Part shown: positions 17,954 to 27,349 of the stretch, piece after piece
How the letters are laid out: every line of letters starts with the position of its first letter
How positions within the stretch are numbered: position 1 is the first letter of the stretch
From: Rossellomorea aquimaris
GTDB lineage: Bacteria > Bacillota > Bacilli > Bacillales > Bacillaceae_B
Assembly: GCF_020172085.1 (NCBI RefSeq)
Contig: NZ_JAIVAT010000005.1
Span: 62,001-126,000 of the forward strand
Direction of reading: 5' to 3'
Length of the DNA: 64,000 nucleotides
Notes under the pieces: generated by a model
Databases searched by the model: none
What the model was told of the DNA's origin: nothing
What the model saw: the letters and a program-made list of their open reading frames with translations, nothing else
Made by a program: the position numbers and the translations under genes

Positions 17954-19135
17954 ATGGCAATAACAGAACTCAATTCGTATCAACCACTTACTGAACAGTC
18001 GGCCACCCAACTGGCCATTTCTTTAAAAATCTTTGCAGACGGCTCCCAATTATCATGTCAGGAAATTGGAGATGGAAACCTGAATTTGGTTTTTCGTGTA
18101 GTGGAAAGGGATACAGGGAAAGGAATCATCATCAAACAAGCTCTCCCCTATGCTAAAGTGGTCGGGGAAAGCTGGCCACTGACAATCGAGAGGGCGAGAA
18201 TTGAAGCACGTGCCCTCATGCTTCAGCGTTCCTTTGTAGGCGACCTTGTACCCGATGTGTTTTATTCGGATCCATTGCTTGCCATTACAGTGATGGAGGA
18301 TTTAAGTCATCTGACCATCGCACGCGCCGGTCTAATTAAAGGAAATGTATACCCCCGATTATCAAAGGATATTGGTACATTTCTCGCAAATACATTGTAT
18401 TTCACTTCTGATTATGCCCTACATCCCTTTAAGAAAAAAGAATATGTGAAGGAGTTTTCAAATCCTGAATTGTGCAAAATTACAGAAGACCTGGTTTTCA
18501 CGGATCCTTTTTTTAATAGTGAAACCAATGATTTTGAGGAAGAACTTTTACCCGATGTACAGCAATTATGGGATGATTTCAATGTAAAACTCGAAGTAGC
18601 AAAACTTAAGAAAAGCTTCCTAACCGAAGGTGAAGCCCTTCTGCACGGGGACCTTCATACAGGCAGTATTTTTGTGGATGACCAGCAAACAAAAGTCATT
18701 GATCCTGAATTTGCTTTCTATGGACCGATTGGGTTTGATATCGGTCAATTTATGGCAAACCTTATATTTCAAGTCATCTCAAATCCTGATGACAAGGAAA
18801 CCATCCTGCAACATTTGAAAGATACTTGGATTATCTTTTCCACCACGTTTTCAAGACACTGGAAAGAAAGTGGTGACGCCTACACGAAGGTACAGGGTTA
18901 CCTTGAATTTGTTCTTGAGAAAAGCTTTCAAGACAGCATAGGCTTTGCAGGATGTGAATGCATCAGAAGGACAATCGGACTTGCACATGTGGATGACCTC
19001 GACGGCATTGAAGATAAAGAACGGAGACTACAGGCTAAGCGCATATGTTTAAATCTCGGAAAGCAACTCATTGTAAATCGTAAAGACATTCATTCAATAG
19101 ATGATTTATTGACTCTAATAAAGGCACATTCGTAA
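17954..19135 (+). CDS. mtnK: 5-methylthioribose kinase
   Basis: The 393-residue kinase of the aminoglycoside-phosphotransferase fold has the catalytic loop LLHGDLHTGSIFV (about 229-241) and the metal-binding VIDPEFAFYGP. It phosphorylates 5-methylthioribose to the 1-phosphate at the entry of the pathway. The start is ATG 17954, eight bases after AAAGGAGG; in-frame upstream codons run through the ribosome site and riboswitch terminator. mtnA follows 18 bases later. Confidence 0.95.
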   Translation: MAITELNSYQPLTEQSATQLAISLKIFADGSQLSCQEIGDGNLNLVFRVVERDTGKGIIIKQALPYAKVVGESWPLTIERARIEARALMLQRSFVGDLVPDVFYSDPLLAITVMEDLSHLTIARAGLIKGNVYPRLSKDIGTFLANTLYFTSDYALHPFKKKEYVKEFSNPELCKITEDLVFTDPFFNSETNDFEEELLPDVQQLWDDFNVKLEVAKLKKSFLTEGEALLHGDLHTGSIFVDDQQTKVIDPEFAFYGPIGFDIGQFMANLIFQVISNPDDKETILQHLKDTWIIFSTTFSRHWKESGDAYTKVQGYLEFVLEKSFQDSIGFAGCECIRRTIGLAHVDDLDGIEDKERRLQAKRICLNLGKQLIVNRKDIHSIDDLLTLIKAHS

Positions 19136-19153
19136 ATGTTAAAGGAGGTACTC

Positions 19154-20206
19154 ATGACACATACACTTTCCATACCCACTTCACTCGAGTGGCATGAAGA
19201 TCATTTACTGATCCTTAATCAGCAAAAGCTGCCGAATGTTGTGGAATATCTTAAACTTACCACCATCACAGAATATTTCGATGCGATCATTTCGCTCAAA
19301 GTGAGGGGGGCACCTGCCATCGGGATTACTGCGGCTTACGGATTGGCTCAGGCAGCAAGCCAATACGAAACGGATAACCTGGCAGAATTCAAAGATTATT
19401 TCTACCGAGATAAACAATACCTCTCTGATTCGAGGCCGACTGCCGTTAACCTTGTCTGGGCTTTGAATCGGCTGGAATATGCTCTCGAACAGGTTCGATC
19501 CACAAATGAAGCAAGAACCAACCTGCTCCACTCGGCCATCCAGATCCATGCTGAGGACGAAGAAGTATGCAGAATGATTGGTGAATATGGTCTTGGCTTA
19601 TTGGGTGATAAGCGTAAGGTTATGACTATCTGTAATGCAGGCTCGATCGCAACAAGTAAGTATGGAACAGCACTTGCCCCCTTTCATTTAGGACGAGAAA
19701 GGGGGCTAGGATTTCAAGTATTCGCCTGTGAGACACGCCCAGTGCTTCAAGGTGCACGCCTCACCGCATGGGAGCTCCAGCAATCAGGGGTGGATGTGAC
19801 TCTGATAACAGACAGTATGGCTGCCCATACCATAAAGGAGAAAGGAATCGAGGCGGTGATTGTCGGTGCAGACCGAATATCATTGAATGGGGATACAGCG
19901 AATAAAATAGGGACGTCTATGCTTGCAATCGTGTGCAACCATTACAAGATTCCATTTTACGTGGCTGCCCCATCATCCACATTCGATTTAAACTCCAGAA
20001 CCGGGGAGGATATACCGATAGAAGAAAGGTCACCTGAGGAAATCACGAAGATATCCGGTTCTTTAATCGCTCCAGATGACATTCCGGTTTATAACCCGGC
20101 TTTTGATGTGACTCCTCATGAATTGATTACTGGCATCATCACTGAAAAGGGTGTGCTATTTCAAAACTTTGAGAAAAGCATTCAACAAATCTTAAATGGT
20201 AAATAA
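19154..20206 (+). CDS. mtnA: 5-methylthioribose-1-phosphate isomerase
   Basis: The 350-residue protein is of the eIF2B-like isomerase family, with RGAPAIG near the N-terminus, the catalytic Cys region [10 protein letters not shown] and the Asp region [17 protein letters not shown]. It converts 5-methylthioribose 1-phosphate to the ribulose form used by MtnB. AAAGGAGGT sits four bases before ATG 19154. The frame is open back to the mtnK stop, but the upstream ATG (19136) precedes the ribosome site. Confidence 0.95.
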   Translation: MTHTLSIPTSLEWHEDHLLILNQQKLPNVVEYLKLTTITEYFDAIISLKVRGAPAIGITAAYGLAQAASQYETDNLAEFKDYFYRDKQYLSDSRPTAVNLVWALNRLEYALEQVRSTNEARTNLLHSAIQIHAEDEEVCRMIGEYGLGLLGDKRKVMTICNAGSIATSKYGTALAPFHLGRERGLGFQVFACETRPVLQGARLTAWELQQSGVDVTLITDSMAAHTIKEKGIEAVIVGADRISLNGDTANKIGTSMLAIVCNHYKIPFYVAAPSSTFDLNSRTGEDIPIEERSPEEITKISGSLIAPDDIPVYNPAFDVTPHELITGIITEKGVLFQNFEKSIQQILNGK

Positions 20207-20209
20207 CGA

Positions 20210-20243
20210 AGAAAAGAGAAGGATTTTCCCCTCCTCTTTTCTC
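20210..20243. terminator. Terminator between mtnA and the ArsR-type gene
   Basis: GAAAAGAG and CTCTTTTC pair with an extended, slightly mismatched stem around ATTTTCCC. It sits between convergent stop codons and can serve both strands. Confidence 0.7.
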
Positions 20244-20249
20244 TATCAA

Positions 20250-20840
20250 TCAACTTAATTTTGTCGATCCCCACATCTCCTTTGGATTCACCTCATAAAT
20301 GCCATTCTCCCTATACATGAACTGGTGAATGATGAATTCCCTCCTTATGGTGGCAAAATCATCATGGTATTGTTGAATATATTCATTCAAGTCTTTTTCC
20401 TTATATTTTTCTCCCACTTTTAATCCTTCCACCATATGTTCAAGAATGAATAATTTTTTCTTTTGTTGAGATGGAATATTCTTGATACGTCCACTTTTTT
20501 CGAGAAAATTATTTTTCACTTTCTGCTTTTCTTTCATTAATTTTTCCGACAACTCTCTTTCCCCTTTCTCTTCATGAGCAAAATGGCTGATCACCTGTCC
20601 GTGATGTTGTAATACTTTTCTATTCAAATAGTAGTAAACCGTGTTTTTCTCCCGTCGTGAATACACTAGATTGCATTCTTTCAATTTTGTCAGATGATGG
20701 GAGATGGTGGGCGCAGTGAGTCCCAGCTTCCCGGCAATGGCACCAACGTGCAATCTTCCATCTGCAAGTAAATACATCACTTTGATACGTGTCGGATCTC
20801 CCATCGTTTTATGAAATGCTACCTGCTTACTTAGTTGCAA
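20250..20840 (-). CDS. ArsR-family regulator with DUF2087 domain
   Basis: The 196-residue protein has an ArsR-type winged helix (about 1-85, with LTAPTISHHLTKLKE as recognition region) and a C-terminal DUF2087 domain (about 125-192, DFATIRREFIIHQFM). No Cys metal-binding motif of the ArsR/SmtB sensors is present, so the ligand is unknown. Start is TTG 20840 with AAAGGGTGG six bases upstream. Its targets are not evident from the neighbours. Confidence 0.85.
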   Translation of the reverse strand: MQLSKQVAFHKTMGDPTRIKVMYLLADGRLHVGAIAGKLGLTAPTISHHLTKLKECNLVYSRREKNTVYYYLNRKVLQHHGQVISHFAHEEKGERELSEKLMKEKQKVKNNFLEKSGRIKNIPSQQKKKLFILEHMVEGLKVGEKYKEKDLNEYIQQYHDDFATIRREFIIHQFMYRENGIYEVNPKEMWGSTKLS

Positions 20841-20970
20841 TCAATTCCACCCTTTCCACTTCGATCCTCATCTAATTAGATAATAGTCTAAATAGAATGG
20901 TAAATCAAGTATTTTTCAGAATTCTTTGTCAGTAAACTGTTGAAAGCGTAATTTTCATAGGTAATAGAAA

Positions 20971-21003
20971 TAAAACAGGCAGTCTCCTTTAGGAAACTGC
21001 CTG
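20971..21003 (-). terminator. Terminator of kinE-ogt
   Basis: CAGGCAGT and ACTGCCTG form a stem, followed by TTTTATTT on the minus strand. Confidence 0.88.
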
Positions 21004-21010
21004 ATCGATC

Positions 21011-21466
21011 TTATCTTTCTAATGACAATAAGGTTTCTTTCTTGTCGACTTGTTTACCTGCATAACCTGTCAGCGTTTTATTTTTCCCTATGACCCGGTG
21101 ACAGGGGATGATAACGGGAAAGCGGTTGGCTTTATTTGCCTGCCCTACTGCTCGCACTGCTTTCGGCCGTTGAATGGCATGTGCTAGATCTTGATAGGAC
21201 CATGTTTGCCCATATGGAATTTCCAGAAGAGCATTCCATACTTCTATTTGAAAAGCTGTACCATCTAATTTAAGAGGAAGATCGAATTCTCTCCTCTCCC
21301 CATTAAAAAATTCGTCAAGCTGCTCTTTCGCCTTCATTAAAATGGGATGATCCGTTTCGCTCGTCACTCTTTCATCAACAAACTGTACAGACAGCAAATG
21401 AATATGATCCGCTGATAGCTTTAGATTTCCAATGGGACTCTCTACCGTAATTGTATGAATGGACAT
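21011..21466 (-). CDS. ogt: Methylated-DNA-protein cysteine methyltransferase
   Basis: The 151-residue suicide DNA-repair protein contains the active-site IPCHRVIG (about 119-126) and the helix-turn-helix region around RPKAVRAVGQANKAN. It transfers methyl groups from O6-methylguanine to its own cysteine. AAAGGAG precedes ATG 21466, 14 bases after the kinE stop, so the two are co-transcribed as in B. subtilis. Confidence 0.95.
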   Translation of the reverse strand: MSIHTITVESPIGNLKLSADHIHLLSVQFVDERVTSETDHPILMKAKEQLDEFFNGERREFDLPLKLDGTAFQIEVWNALLEIPYGQTWSYQDLAHAIQRPKAVRAVGQANKANRFPVIIPCHRVIGKNKTLTGYAGKQVDKKETLLSLER

Positions 21467-21480
21467 TTTGTAGAACTCCT

Positions 21481-23634
21481 TTATGATTTAGGAAGATAAA
21501 TATGGAAGGTGGTTCCTTCTCCTACTTTACTTTCAACCCGAACACTTCCCTTATGCTCTTTGATAATTTTAAAGCTAACCATCAGGCCAAGTCCAGTCCC
21601 TCTCTCTTTAGTTGTATAAAAGGGTTCACCCAGCTTCTTGATTTTATCCTTTGAGATTCCGCCTCCCTGGTCTTTAATCTCGATATGAATCATTTCATCC
21701 CCTGTCTCATGTATGTTGATGGAAATCACGCCTCCATCAGTCATGACTTCAATCGCATTCTTGATGACATTGATGAATACCTGTTTTAGCTGATTGGGTT
21801 CAGCTACGATAGCGGGAAGGTCATCCTGATAGCTTTCTTCATATTGAACATTATGCATGACTGCCTGGGCACTCAGTAAATCTACTGTATCTTTCATAAT
21901 TTTAATTAAATTCGTTTCTTGATATTGGATTGCCTGTGGCTTTGCCAGGACAAGAAACTCCGTAATGATCGATTCAATTCGCTGAAATTCAGAAGTGATC
22001 ACATTAAAATACATTTCATGATCTTTACCGACACTGTTTTCAAGCAGTTGAATGAACCCTTTCAGTGCAGTCATCGGATTTCTGATCTCGTGGGCAATCC
22101 CTGCAGCAAGCTCACCTACAACACTTAACGTGTCTGATTTTCTTAATTGTTCCTGCATTTCGATTTGATCCGTAATATCGCGAATGATGGTTAAATTCAA
22201 GTTGGAAAGTAAATTATATTTTGATGATAGCTCTACATATTGAACTCTATCCCTGTAAGTTGTTAACGTCTTTAAAAAGGTTGCCTGACCTTCCTCTTTC
22301 AACTGCTGTAAATATTCATCATACGTTTCTTCACCGGGCTCTATATTCAATATTTCCCTTACATCTTTTCCTATAAGCTGATCTTTTTCCATATTAATGA
22401 TTTTGCTCACTTCGGGATTTGCATCTACGACAACATAATTATGATTGGTCAGTAGCAATCCGTCTAATGATCCTTCGAAAATCTTCCTGAATCTCTCTTC
22501 ACTCTCACGCAATTCTTTCTCCATTTGGTATCGTTCACTGACATTTCGGAAAATGGTCATATTATATCCATCAACAGAATGAAGTTTTGAAGTGAATTCT
22601 AAATGCTTCAGCTGATTGTTCGGCATGAGAAATAATACTTCATCCCTTACAGCTCCGCTTCTGTTTAGTTGTTCCATGACCAGATCAAACTTTTGACTTT
22701 CCAAAGGATAAACGAAGTCCCTGATTTTTTTGGATAGGAGTTCAGAAAGCGTACACTCGAATATTTTCAGAGCTGAAGAGTTCGCTTTAAGGACCCTTCC
22801 GTCTTGATCCCACAGGACAATGGCATCGATCGCTTCCTCAAATAACCCTTTGAACAATTCTTCATTTCGCTTAAGCTGAATCTCCATCTGCCTCTTTTCA
22901 GTTACATCTCTAAGAATGGCCATATGGAGCTTGTGATGGACATAAGGGCTTGTGGTGAATTCCACGATTGACATGCTTTGTGATTTCTTGATAGGAATTT
23001 CACCGCGGGCTTTTTTGTTTTGAGAGATCAATTCTTTGATTTTGTCGATTTTATAGTGGGCATTCTCAGGAATGAAAGAGCTGATATTCCTGCTTGTGAT
23101 CTCTTCCTTATCAAGTCCCACTTGTAAACTGAATGCATGATTTACATCATTGATATTCCCATGGATATCGAATAAGACGATTCCCTCTGATGCATTCTGG
23201 AAGATATTTGATAATAGGTGTACATTCAAATGATCCTTGCGTTCTTTCTCCTTCAATTCTGTAACATCCTTAAAATATAGATAAGCATTAGGAGAAATGG
23301 TCGATTTTTTTAACAATAGCTCGACATGAATGATTTTCTTCTCACTGACGTTCATCAGAGTTTCATCTTCAAGAGTTTTGCCTGTTTCCATGACTTCTTT
23401 ATAATGGGCCACAATAGGAGCAGGTACTGAAGAGAAAAAGAGGCTAAACAGCTTCCCTACTACATCCTCATCATTTAATTGAAGGGTTTCATATGCCTCG
23501 GGGTTGGCATAAACGATGATTAACTCATGATTGATCACTAGCATCGGCATGGGTGAAGCTAAGCAAATTTCCCTATCAACGGGATGACATTGTCCCTCTT
23601 TTTGCTCTCTCTTCAATTTACTACTATTAGTCAT
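21481..23634 (-). CDS. kinE: Multi-PAS sensor histidine kinase, KinE-like
   Basis: The 717-residue soluble kinase lacks transmembrane helices. I see four PAS-like domains (about 25-125, 140-250, 262-375, 385-495), a HisKA domain with the phosphoacceptor in AHEIRNPMTALKGF (His about 512) and an HATPase domain with N (NVIKNAIEV), G1 (DQGGGI) and G2 (GTGLGL) boxes. Size, architecture and the ogt neighbour match B. subtilis KinE, which feeds phosphate into the Spo0F-Spo0B-Spo0A relay. No response regulator is encoded nearby, as expected for an orphan sporulation kinase. Start ATG 23634 has GGGGGATGAGG upstream. Confidence 0.85.
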   Translation of the reverse strand: MTNSSKLKREQKEGQCHPVDREICLASPMPMLVINHELIIVYANPEAYETLQLNDEDVVGKLFSLFFSSVPAPIVAHYKEVMETGKTLEDETLMNVSEKKIIHVELLLKKSTISPNAYLYFKDVTELKEKERKDHLNVHLLSNIFQNASEGIVLFDIHGNINDVNHAFSLQVGLDKEEITSRNISSFIPENAHYKIDKIKELISQNKKARGEIPIKKSQSMSIVEFTTSPYVHHKLHMAILRDVTEKRQMEIQLKRNEELFKGLFEEAIDAIVLWDQDGRVLKANSSALKIFECTLSELLSKKIRDFVYPLESQKFDLVMEQLNRSGAVRDEVLFLMPNNQLKHLEFTSKLHSVDGYNMTIFRNVSERYQMEKELRESEERFRKIFEGSLDGLLLTNHNYVVVDANPEVSKIINMEKDQLIGKDVREILNIEPGEETYDEYLQQLKEEGQATFLKTLTTYRDRVQYVELSSKYNLLSNLNLTIIRDITDQIEMQEQLRKSDTLSVVGELAAGIAHEIRNPMTALKGFIQLLENSVGKDHEMYFNVITSEFQRIESIITEFLVLAKPQAIQYQETNLIKIMKDTVDLLSAQAVMHNVQYEESYQDDLPAIVAEPNQLKQVFINVIKNAIEVMTDGGVISINIHETGDEMIHIEIKDQGGGISKDKIKKLGEPFYTTKERGTGLGLMVSFKIIKEHKGSVRVESKVGEGTTFHIYLPKS

Positions 23635-23802
23635 TTCCTCATCCCCCTACTTTTTTAAAAGACGACCATTGGCTTAAGTCAGCTAGAAATCGCATAGCTT
23701 CCCATACTTTTGGTGATAATTAACAGTGAAATTCATGTTTTGCTCATTGTATCCTAGGGTAAGAATGAATGAGGATTAAACTTTTTAAAAGATGGTGAAG
23801 AT

Positions 23803-24828
23803 ATGAAACAGCGTGATTATTACTTCGATAATGCCAAATTCATTTTGATCTTTTTAGTGGTATTCGGACATGTTATCCGGTCCTATATTGAAAGTGATCC
23901 CTTTATCCTTTCTTTGTATAAAACGATTTACACCTTCCACATGCCTGCTTTCATTCTTGTAGCAGGATTTTTTGCAAAAGGTTTCTATAAAAAGGGATAT
24001 ATTCAAAAACTTGCTAAAAAATTGATACTTCCTTACATTGTGTTTCAATTGATCTACACGGTGTATTATCATTTTCTTTATCAAGAATCAACATTCGAGG
24101 TGGATCCTCTTAATCCACACTGGTCATTGTGGTTCCTCATCAGCCTTTTTTGTTGGAACGCACTGCTCTATGCATTCATCAAGTGGTTTAAGTTTAAACC
24201 GGTAACCGGACTTACAGTGGCCTTCTCCATTGGACTGATTGTTGGATTTGCAGATGTCATTTCGAATTATTTAAGCTTATCCAGGACATTCGTGTTTTTC
24301 CCGATCTTCTTGATGGGTTACTACATGGAAAAGGAGCATTTTGAATATTTTAAAACGAATAAAGCGCGTTTAGTGGCAGGTTCATTATTTGTAATCGTAT
24401 TTCTTGGAATGTATTTCATCCCGGAATTTTCAGACAAATGGTTACTCGGCTCTAAGCCTTATGGAGATTTTGCATGGAATAGCGCCATCAGTATGGCAGT
24501 CAGGGCAGCAGTTTACTTATTGAACGTCGTCATGATCTTCAGCTTTTTTACTTTTGTGCCGACAAAGAGACAGTTTTTCACTAAATGGGGGAAAAACACT
24601 TTATATGTTTACTTGCTTCATGGTTTTCTCATCCGATTATTCCGTGAAAGCCAGCTTAAGGACATAATCGACCCGACTACTAGTTTATTACTGTTATTAG
24701 GTGTTTCTTTTGTTCTGACGATGATTTTTTCAACGAAATTCTTTACAAGCATCACACAACCGATCATTGAGTTTAAATCTACAAAATTGCAGAAACTTCT
24801 TTCAAAAAGAGAAATGAAAACAAGATAA
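23803..24828 (+). CDS. ykrP: Acyltransferase family 3 membrane protein
   Basis: The 341-residue integral membrane protein has about ten helices and the acyltransferase-3 start RDYYFDNAKFILIFLVVFGH, whose His is the likely catalytic residue. It belongs to the NolL/fucose-O-acetylase-like group and probably acetylates a cell-surface sugar polymer. The position next to kinE and the size match B. subtilis YkrP. It is divergent from kinE. Confidence 0.82.
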   Translation: MKQRDYYFDNAKFILIFLVVFGHVIRSYIESDPFILSLYKTIYTFHMPAFILVAGFFAKGFYKKGYIQKLAKKLILPYIVFQLIYTVYYHFLYQESTFEVDPLNPHWSLWFLISLFCWNALLYAFIKWFKFKPVTGLTVAFSIGLIVGFADVISNYLSLSRTFVFFPIFLMGYYMEKEHFEYFKTNKARLVAGSLFVIVFLGMYFIPEFSDKWLLGSKPYGDFAWNSAISMAVRAAVYLLNVVMIFSFFTFVPTKRQFFTKWGKNTLYVYLLHGFLIRLFRESQLKDIIDPTTSLLLLLGVSFVLTMIFSTKFFTSITQPIIEFKSTKLQKLLSKREMKTR

Positions 24829-24838
24829 ACCTCACTAG

Positions 24839-24880
24839 AAAGGGCTGACCCAATTGTAACCATGGGCCAGTCCCTTTTCT
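24839..24880 (+). terminator. Terminator of ykrP
   Basis: AGGGCTGACCC pairs with GGGCCAGTCCCT with one bulge and one mismatch, followed by TTTTCTTG. Confidence 0.7.
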
Positions 24881-25050
24881 TGTTAACTATTCCTTTTAGA
24901 TTAGAATGCGAACTGGGATTCAACACAATTTTCAAAAAACTTATATTACCTATATTATTCGCACCTTTTCCTAAAATTCCTTCTAATAGTTACAATAAAT
25001 TTAAATTCGTTTTAGACAAACATTGAGCTTTATCGCAAGCTTAGATAAAA

Positions 25051-25065
25051 TGATAATCAGTATGA
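25051..25065 (+). promoter_or_regulatory. Fur-box-like inverted repeat
   Basis: TGATAATCAGTATGA matches the 7-1-7 Fur core TGATAATNATTATCA at 12 of 14 informative positions, 93 bases upstream of an iron-sulfur (radical SAM) enzyme gene. AT-rich DNA makes chance matches common, so this is tentative. Confidence 0.3.
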
Positions 25066-25157
25066 TGTACGAACATCTTATTTCATATGTAAAATAGCAC
25101 CAATCATTCGTCTGGCTGTTCTCTCGCCGGGTTGATTTAGAATAAAGGAGATTATAA

Positions 25158-26882
25158 ATGAAGAAAGTCGTTTTAAGTACGTTAAATGCAAAATATATTC
25201 ACACGAATTTAGCCATTCGCTGTTTAAAGGCTTATGCAGAGCCCGAATATGAAATCGAGCTCTCGGAGTACACCATCAAGGATCCAACGCTTAATATCGC
25301 AACTGACTTATTCTCAAAGAAGCCTGACATCATCGGCTTCAGCTGCTACATCTGGAATATCGAAGAGACAATCAAAGTCATCAAAATCCTTCGGAAAATC
25401 ATGCCAGAGGTTACCATCATCCTAGGAGGGCCAGAAGTGACGTATGATGTTCCGTATTGGCTTGAGCGTCTTGATGAGGTTGATTTTATCATCATTGGTG
25501 AAGGCGAAGAGTCCTTCAAGCAGTTATTAGATCAGCTTCACGGTGAAAAAGATTGGTCAAAGGTATTCGGTGTGGCTTATTTAGAAGATGGTAAACCTGT
25601 CATCAAGCCTCAACAAAATAAGATAGACCTTCGGGAAGTTCCTTCACCTTTCCGATTTCAGGAAGATCTTTCTCAGCTCGGTAAGAGGGTGACGTATATC
25701 GAAACAAGCAGGGGTTGCCCTTTCCGATGTCAGTTCTGCCTTTCTTCTATTGAAGTAGGTGTTCGCTACTTTGACCGTGAGAAGGTCAAGGAAGATATTC
25801 GATTCCTGATGAAACATGGAGCGAAAACCATTAAATTTGTGGATCGCACCTTTAATATCAGCAGGAGCTACGCGATGGAAATGTTTCAATTTCTCATTGA
25901 CGAGCACCTGCCGGGTACCGTATTCCAGTTTGAAATCACCGCGGATATCATGCGGCCTGAAGTGATTGAATTCCTTAACGAACATGCTCCTAGAGGGTTA
26001 TTCCGTTTTGAAATCGGTATTCAATCAACCAATGATGAAACAAATGACCTTGTCATGCGGAAACAAAATTACAATAAACTGACAAGAACCGTCACCATGG
26101 TGAAAGACGGTGGAAAAATTGATCAGCATCTCGATTTGATTGCAGGTCTGCCCGAAGAGGATTATCATTCATTCCGCAAAACATTCAATGACGTATTCGA
26201 ATTGAGACCAGAAGAGCTTCAATTAGGGTTCTTAAAGATGCTTCGGGGAACAGGATTAAGAATTCGCGCCAATGATCATCAGTATACGTATATGGACCAT
26301 TCTCCTTACGAGATCTTGGGTAATAATGTATTGTCTTTCGACGACATTGTGAGGATCAAGCAGGTTGAGGACGTTTTGGAAAAATATTGGAACGACCATC
26401 GCATGGATCGTACGATTGAATATTTGGTGACCAATTGTTTTGAAACACCATTCGATTTCTTCCAGCAATTCGGTTCCTATTGGGAGAATAAGGGGTGGTC
26501 ACGAATAGGTCATCAATTAGAAGATTTATTCAGACGCCTCCATGAGTTCCTATCCACTGAGACAAACTTTCCTATTTCAATCATTGAAGGTCTCATGAAG
26601 CTGGATTATTTAGAGAATCAGAAGTATAAACCAAGAAAACCGTGGTGGACTCATGAACTTACAAAGGAAGATCGTTCAAATATCTATCAAACCCTATTGG
26701 CAGAACCTTCTATAGCAGGGGAAGCATTTGAACATTTAAAGCTCAATGAAAAAGAGTTGTATAAACACACCTTGTTGGAAACGATTCAATCCAAATCAGG
26801 TCAGGACCAGTACGTACTGGCCTACTTTGAGCCCTCTACCGGTCAATCGACTGTATTTGAATTTGATCGCGAACTTGTTTAG
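25158..26882 (+). CDS. B12-binding domain radical SAM protein (DUF4080)
   Basis: The 574-residue protein has a cobalamin-binding-like Rossmann domain (about 1-140), a radical SAM domain with the 4Fe-4S motif GCPFRCQFC (CxxxCxxC, about 186-194) and a C-terminal DUF4080 region (about 375-560). B12-binding radical SAM enzymes typically methylate or rearrange unactivated carbons, but no substrate is known for this group. The classical DxHxxG cobalamin motif is not obvious, so cofactor binding may be base-off or absent. It is a single gene with its own terminator and has no counterpart at this place in B. subtilis. Confidence 0.85.
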   Translation: MKKVVLSTLNAKYIHTNLAIRCLKAYAEPEYEIELSEYTIKDPTLNIATDLFSKKPDIIGFSCYIWNIEETIKVIKILRKIMPEVTIILGGPEVTYDVPYWLERLDEVDFIIIGEGEESFKQLLDQLHGEKDWSKVFGVAYLEDGKPVIKPQQNKIDLREVPSPFRFQEDLSQLGKRVTYIETSRGCPFRCQFCLSSIEVGVRYFDREKVKEDIRFLMKHGAKTIKFVDRTFNISRSYAMEMFQFLIDEHLPGTVFQFEITADIMRPEVIEFLNEHAPRGLFRFEIGIQSTNDETNDLVMRKQNYNKLTRTVTMVKDGGKIDQHLDLIAGLPEEDYHSFRKTFNDVFELRPEELQLGFLKMLRGTGLRIRANDHQYTYMDHSPYEILGNNVLSFDDIVRIKQVEDVLEKYWNDHRMDRTIEYLVTNCFETPFDFFQQFGSYWENKGWSRIGHQLEDLFRRLHEFLSTETNFPISIIEGLMKLDYLENQKYKPRKPWWTHELTKEDRSNIYQTLLAEPSIAGEAFEHLKLNEKELYKHTLLETIQSKSGQDQYVLAYFEPSTGQSTVFEFDRELV

Positions 26883-26886
26883 TGAT

Positions 26887-26933
26887 AACAAAGAAAAAAT
26901 GTTAAGCGAATCGCTTAACATTTTTTCTTTGTT
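26887..26933. terminator. Bidirectional terminator with 23-bp arms
   Basis: Two 23-bp arms are perfect complements around a single A (26910), with A6 and T6 runs built into the stem. It ends the radical SAM gene on the plus strand, and its right arm contains the stop codon of the small minus-strand gene. Confidence 0.92.
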
Positions 26934-27040
26934 TCTTGTGTTTTGGATTGTTTTTGTGTCACTTCAATAATCTTGGCTGCGTTAACGTCGCCAAATTCCT
27001 GACCAAATTCTTCCCGGAAAGACTGCTTTTTATCTTTCAT
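26915..27040 (-). CDS. Small protein (41 residues), possible SASP-like
   Basis: The frame starts at ATG 27040, overlapping the TGA of the preceding small gene by one base (TGATG), and stops inside the terminator stem. The product is charged and Lys/Glu/Gln-rich. The stretch FREEFGQEFGDVNAAKIIEV recalls the EF-x-x-E / NA-x-x-V spacing of gamma-type small acid-soluble spore proteins, but the similarity is short. No other function is suggested. Confidence 0.5.
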   Translation of the reverse strand: MKDKKQSFREEFGQEFGDVNAAKIIEVTQKQSKTQETKKKC

Positions 27041-27198
27041 CAGCTTCTTCCCTTTTTCCCTCTTGAAGAATTTCGATTCTTTCCTTTTGCCGGATCTTCC
27101 CCTTGAGTGAATTCAGCTGAGAATTCGGTCTCCTGCTTATTTTTAAGTGGAGTTTGATTGTTTTTTTCTGCTGCATTATACTGTGCTTTTCTTTTCAA
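27040..27198 (-). CDS. Small basic protein (52 residues), possible SASP-like
   Basis: The start is TTG 27198, ten bases after a strong AAAGGAG; an ATG next to the ribosome site opens only a very short frame. The product begins MKRKAQYNAAEKNNQ, contains TEFSAEFTQGEDP and ends in a Lys/Arg-rich tail. Composition resembles minor spore proteins (SspO- or gamma-SASP-like), but this is composition and a few motifs only. It is translationally coupled to the 41-residue gene. Confidence 0.55.
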   Translation of the reverse strand: MKRKAQYNAAEKNNQTPLKNKQETEFSAEFTQGEDPAKGKNRNSSRGKKGRS

Positions 27199-27349
27199 AA
27201 TGGCTCATCTCCTTTGTTGACCTTATTTTTCCCCTTTGTCCTTATTCCATTCTTCTAAATACAGGCATTCCTTCCGTTCAATGAAAAAAGTTGAATAAAT
27301 CAATGGTTAATCCGGAAACTAAGGGAAAAGGGTCGAATGAGGATATGAC

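Larger units (their letters stand above)
24829..25157. other. 329-nt intergenic region upstream of the radical SAM gene
   Basis: It holds the ykrP terminator at its left end, a Fur-box-like sequence at 25051-25065 and the ribosome site AAAGGAG before the next gene. The AT-rich middle shows no reading frame with a ribosome site and no riboswitch I recognise. Confidence 0.6.
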
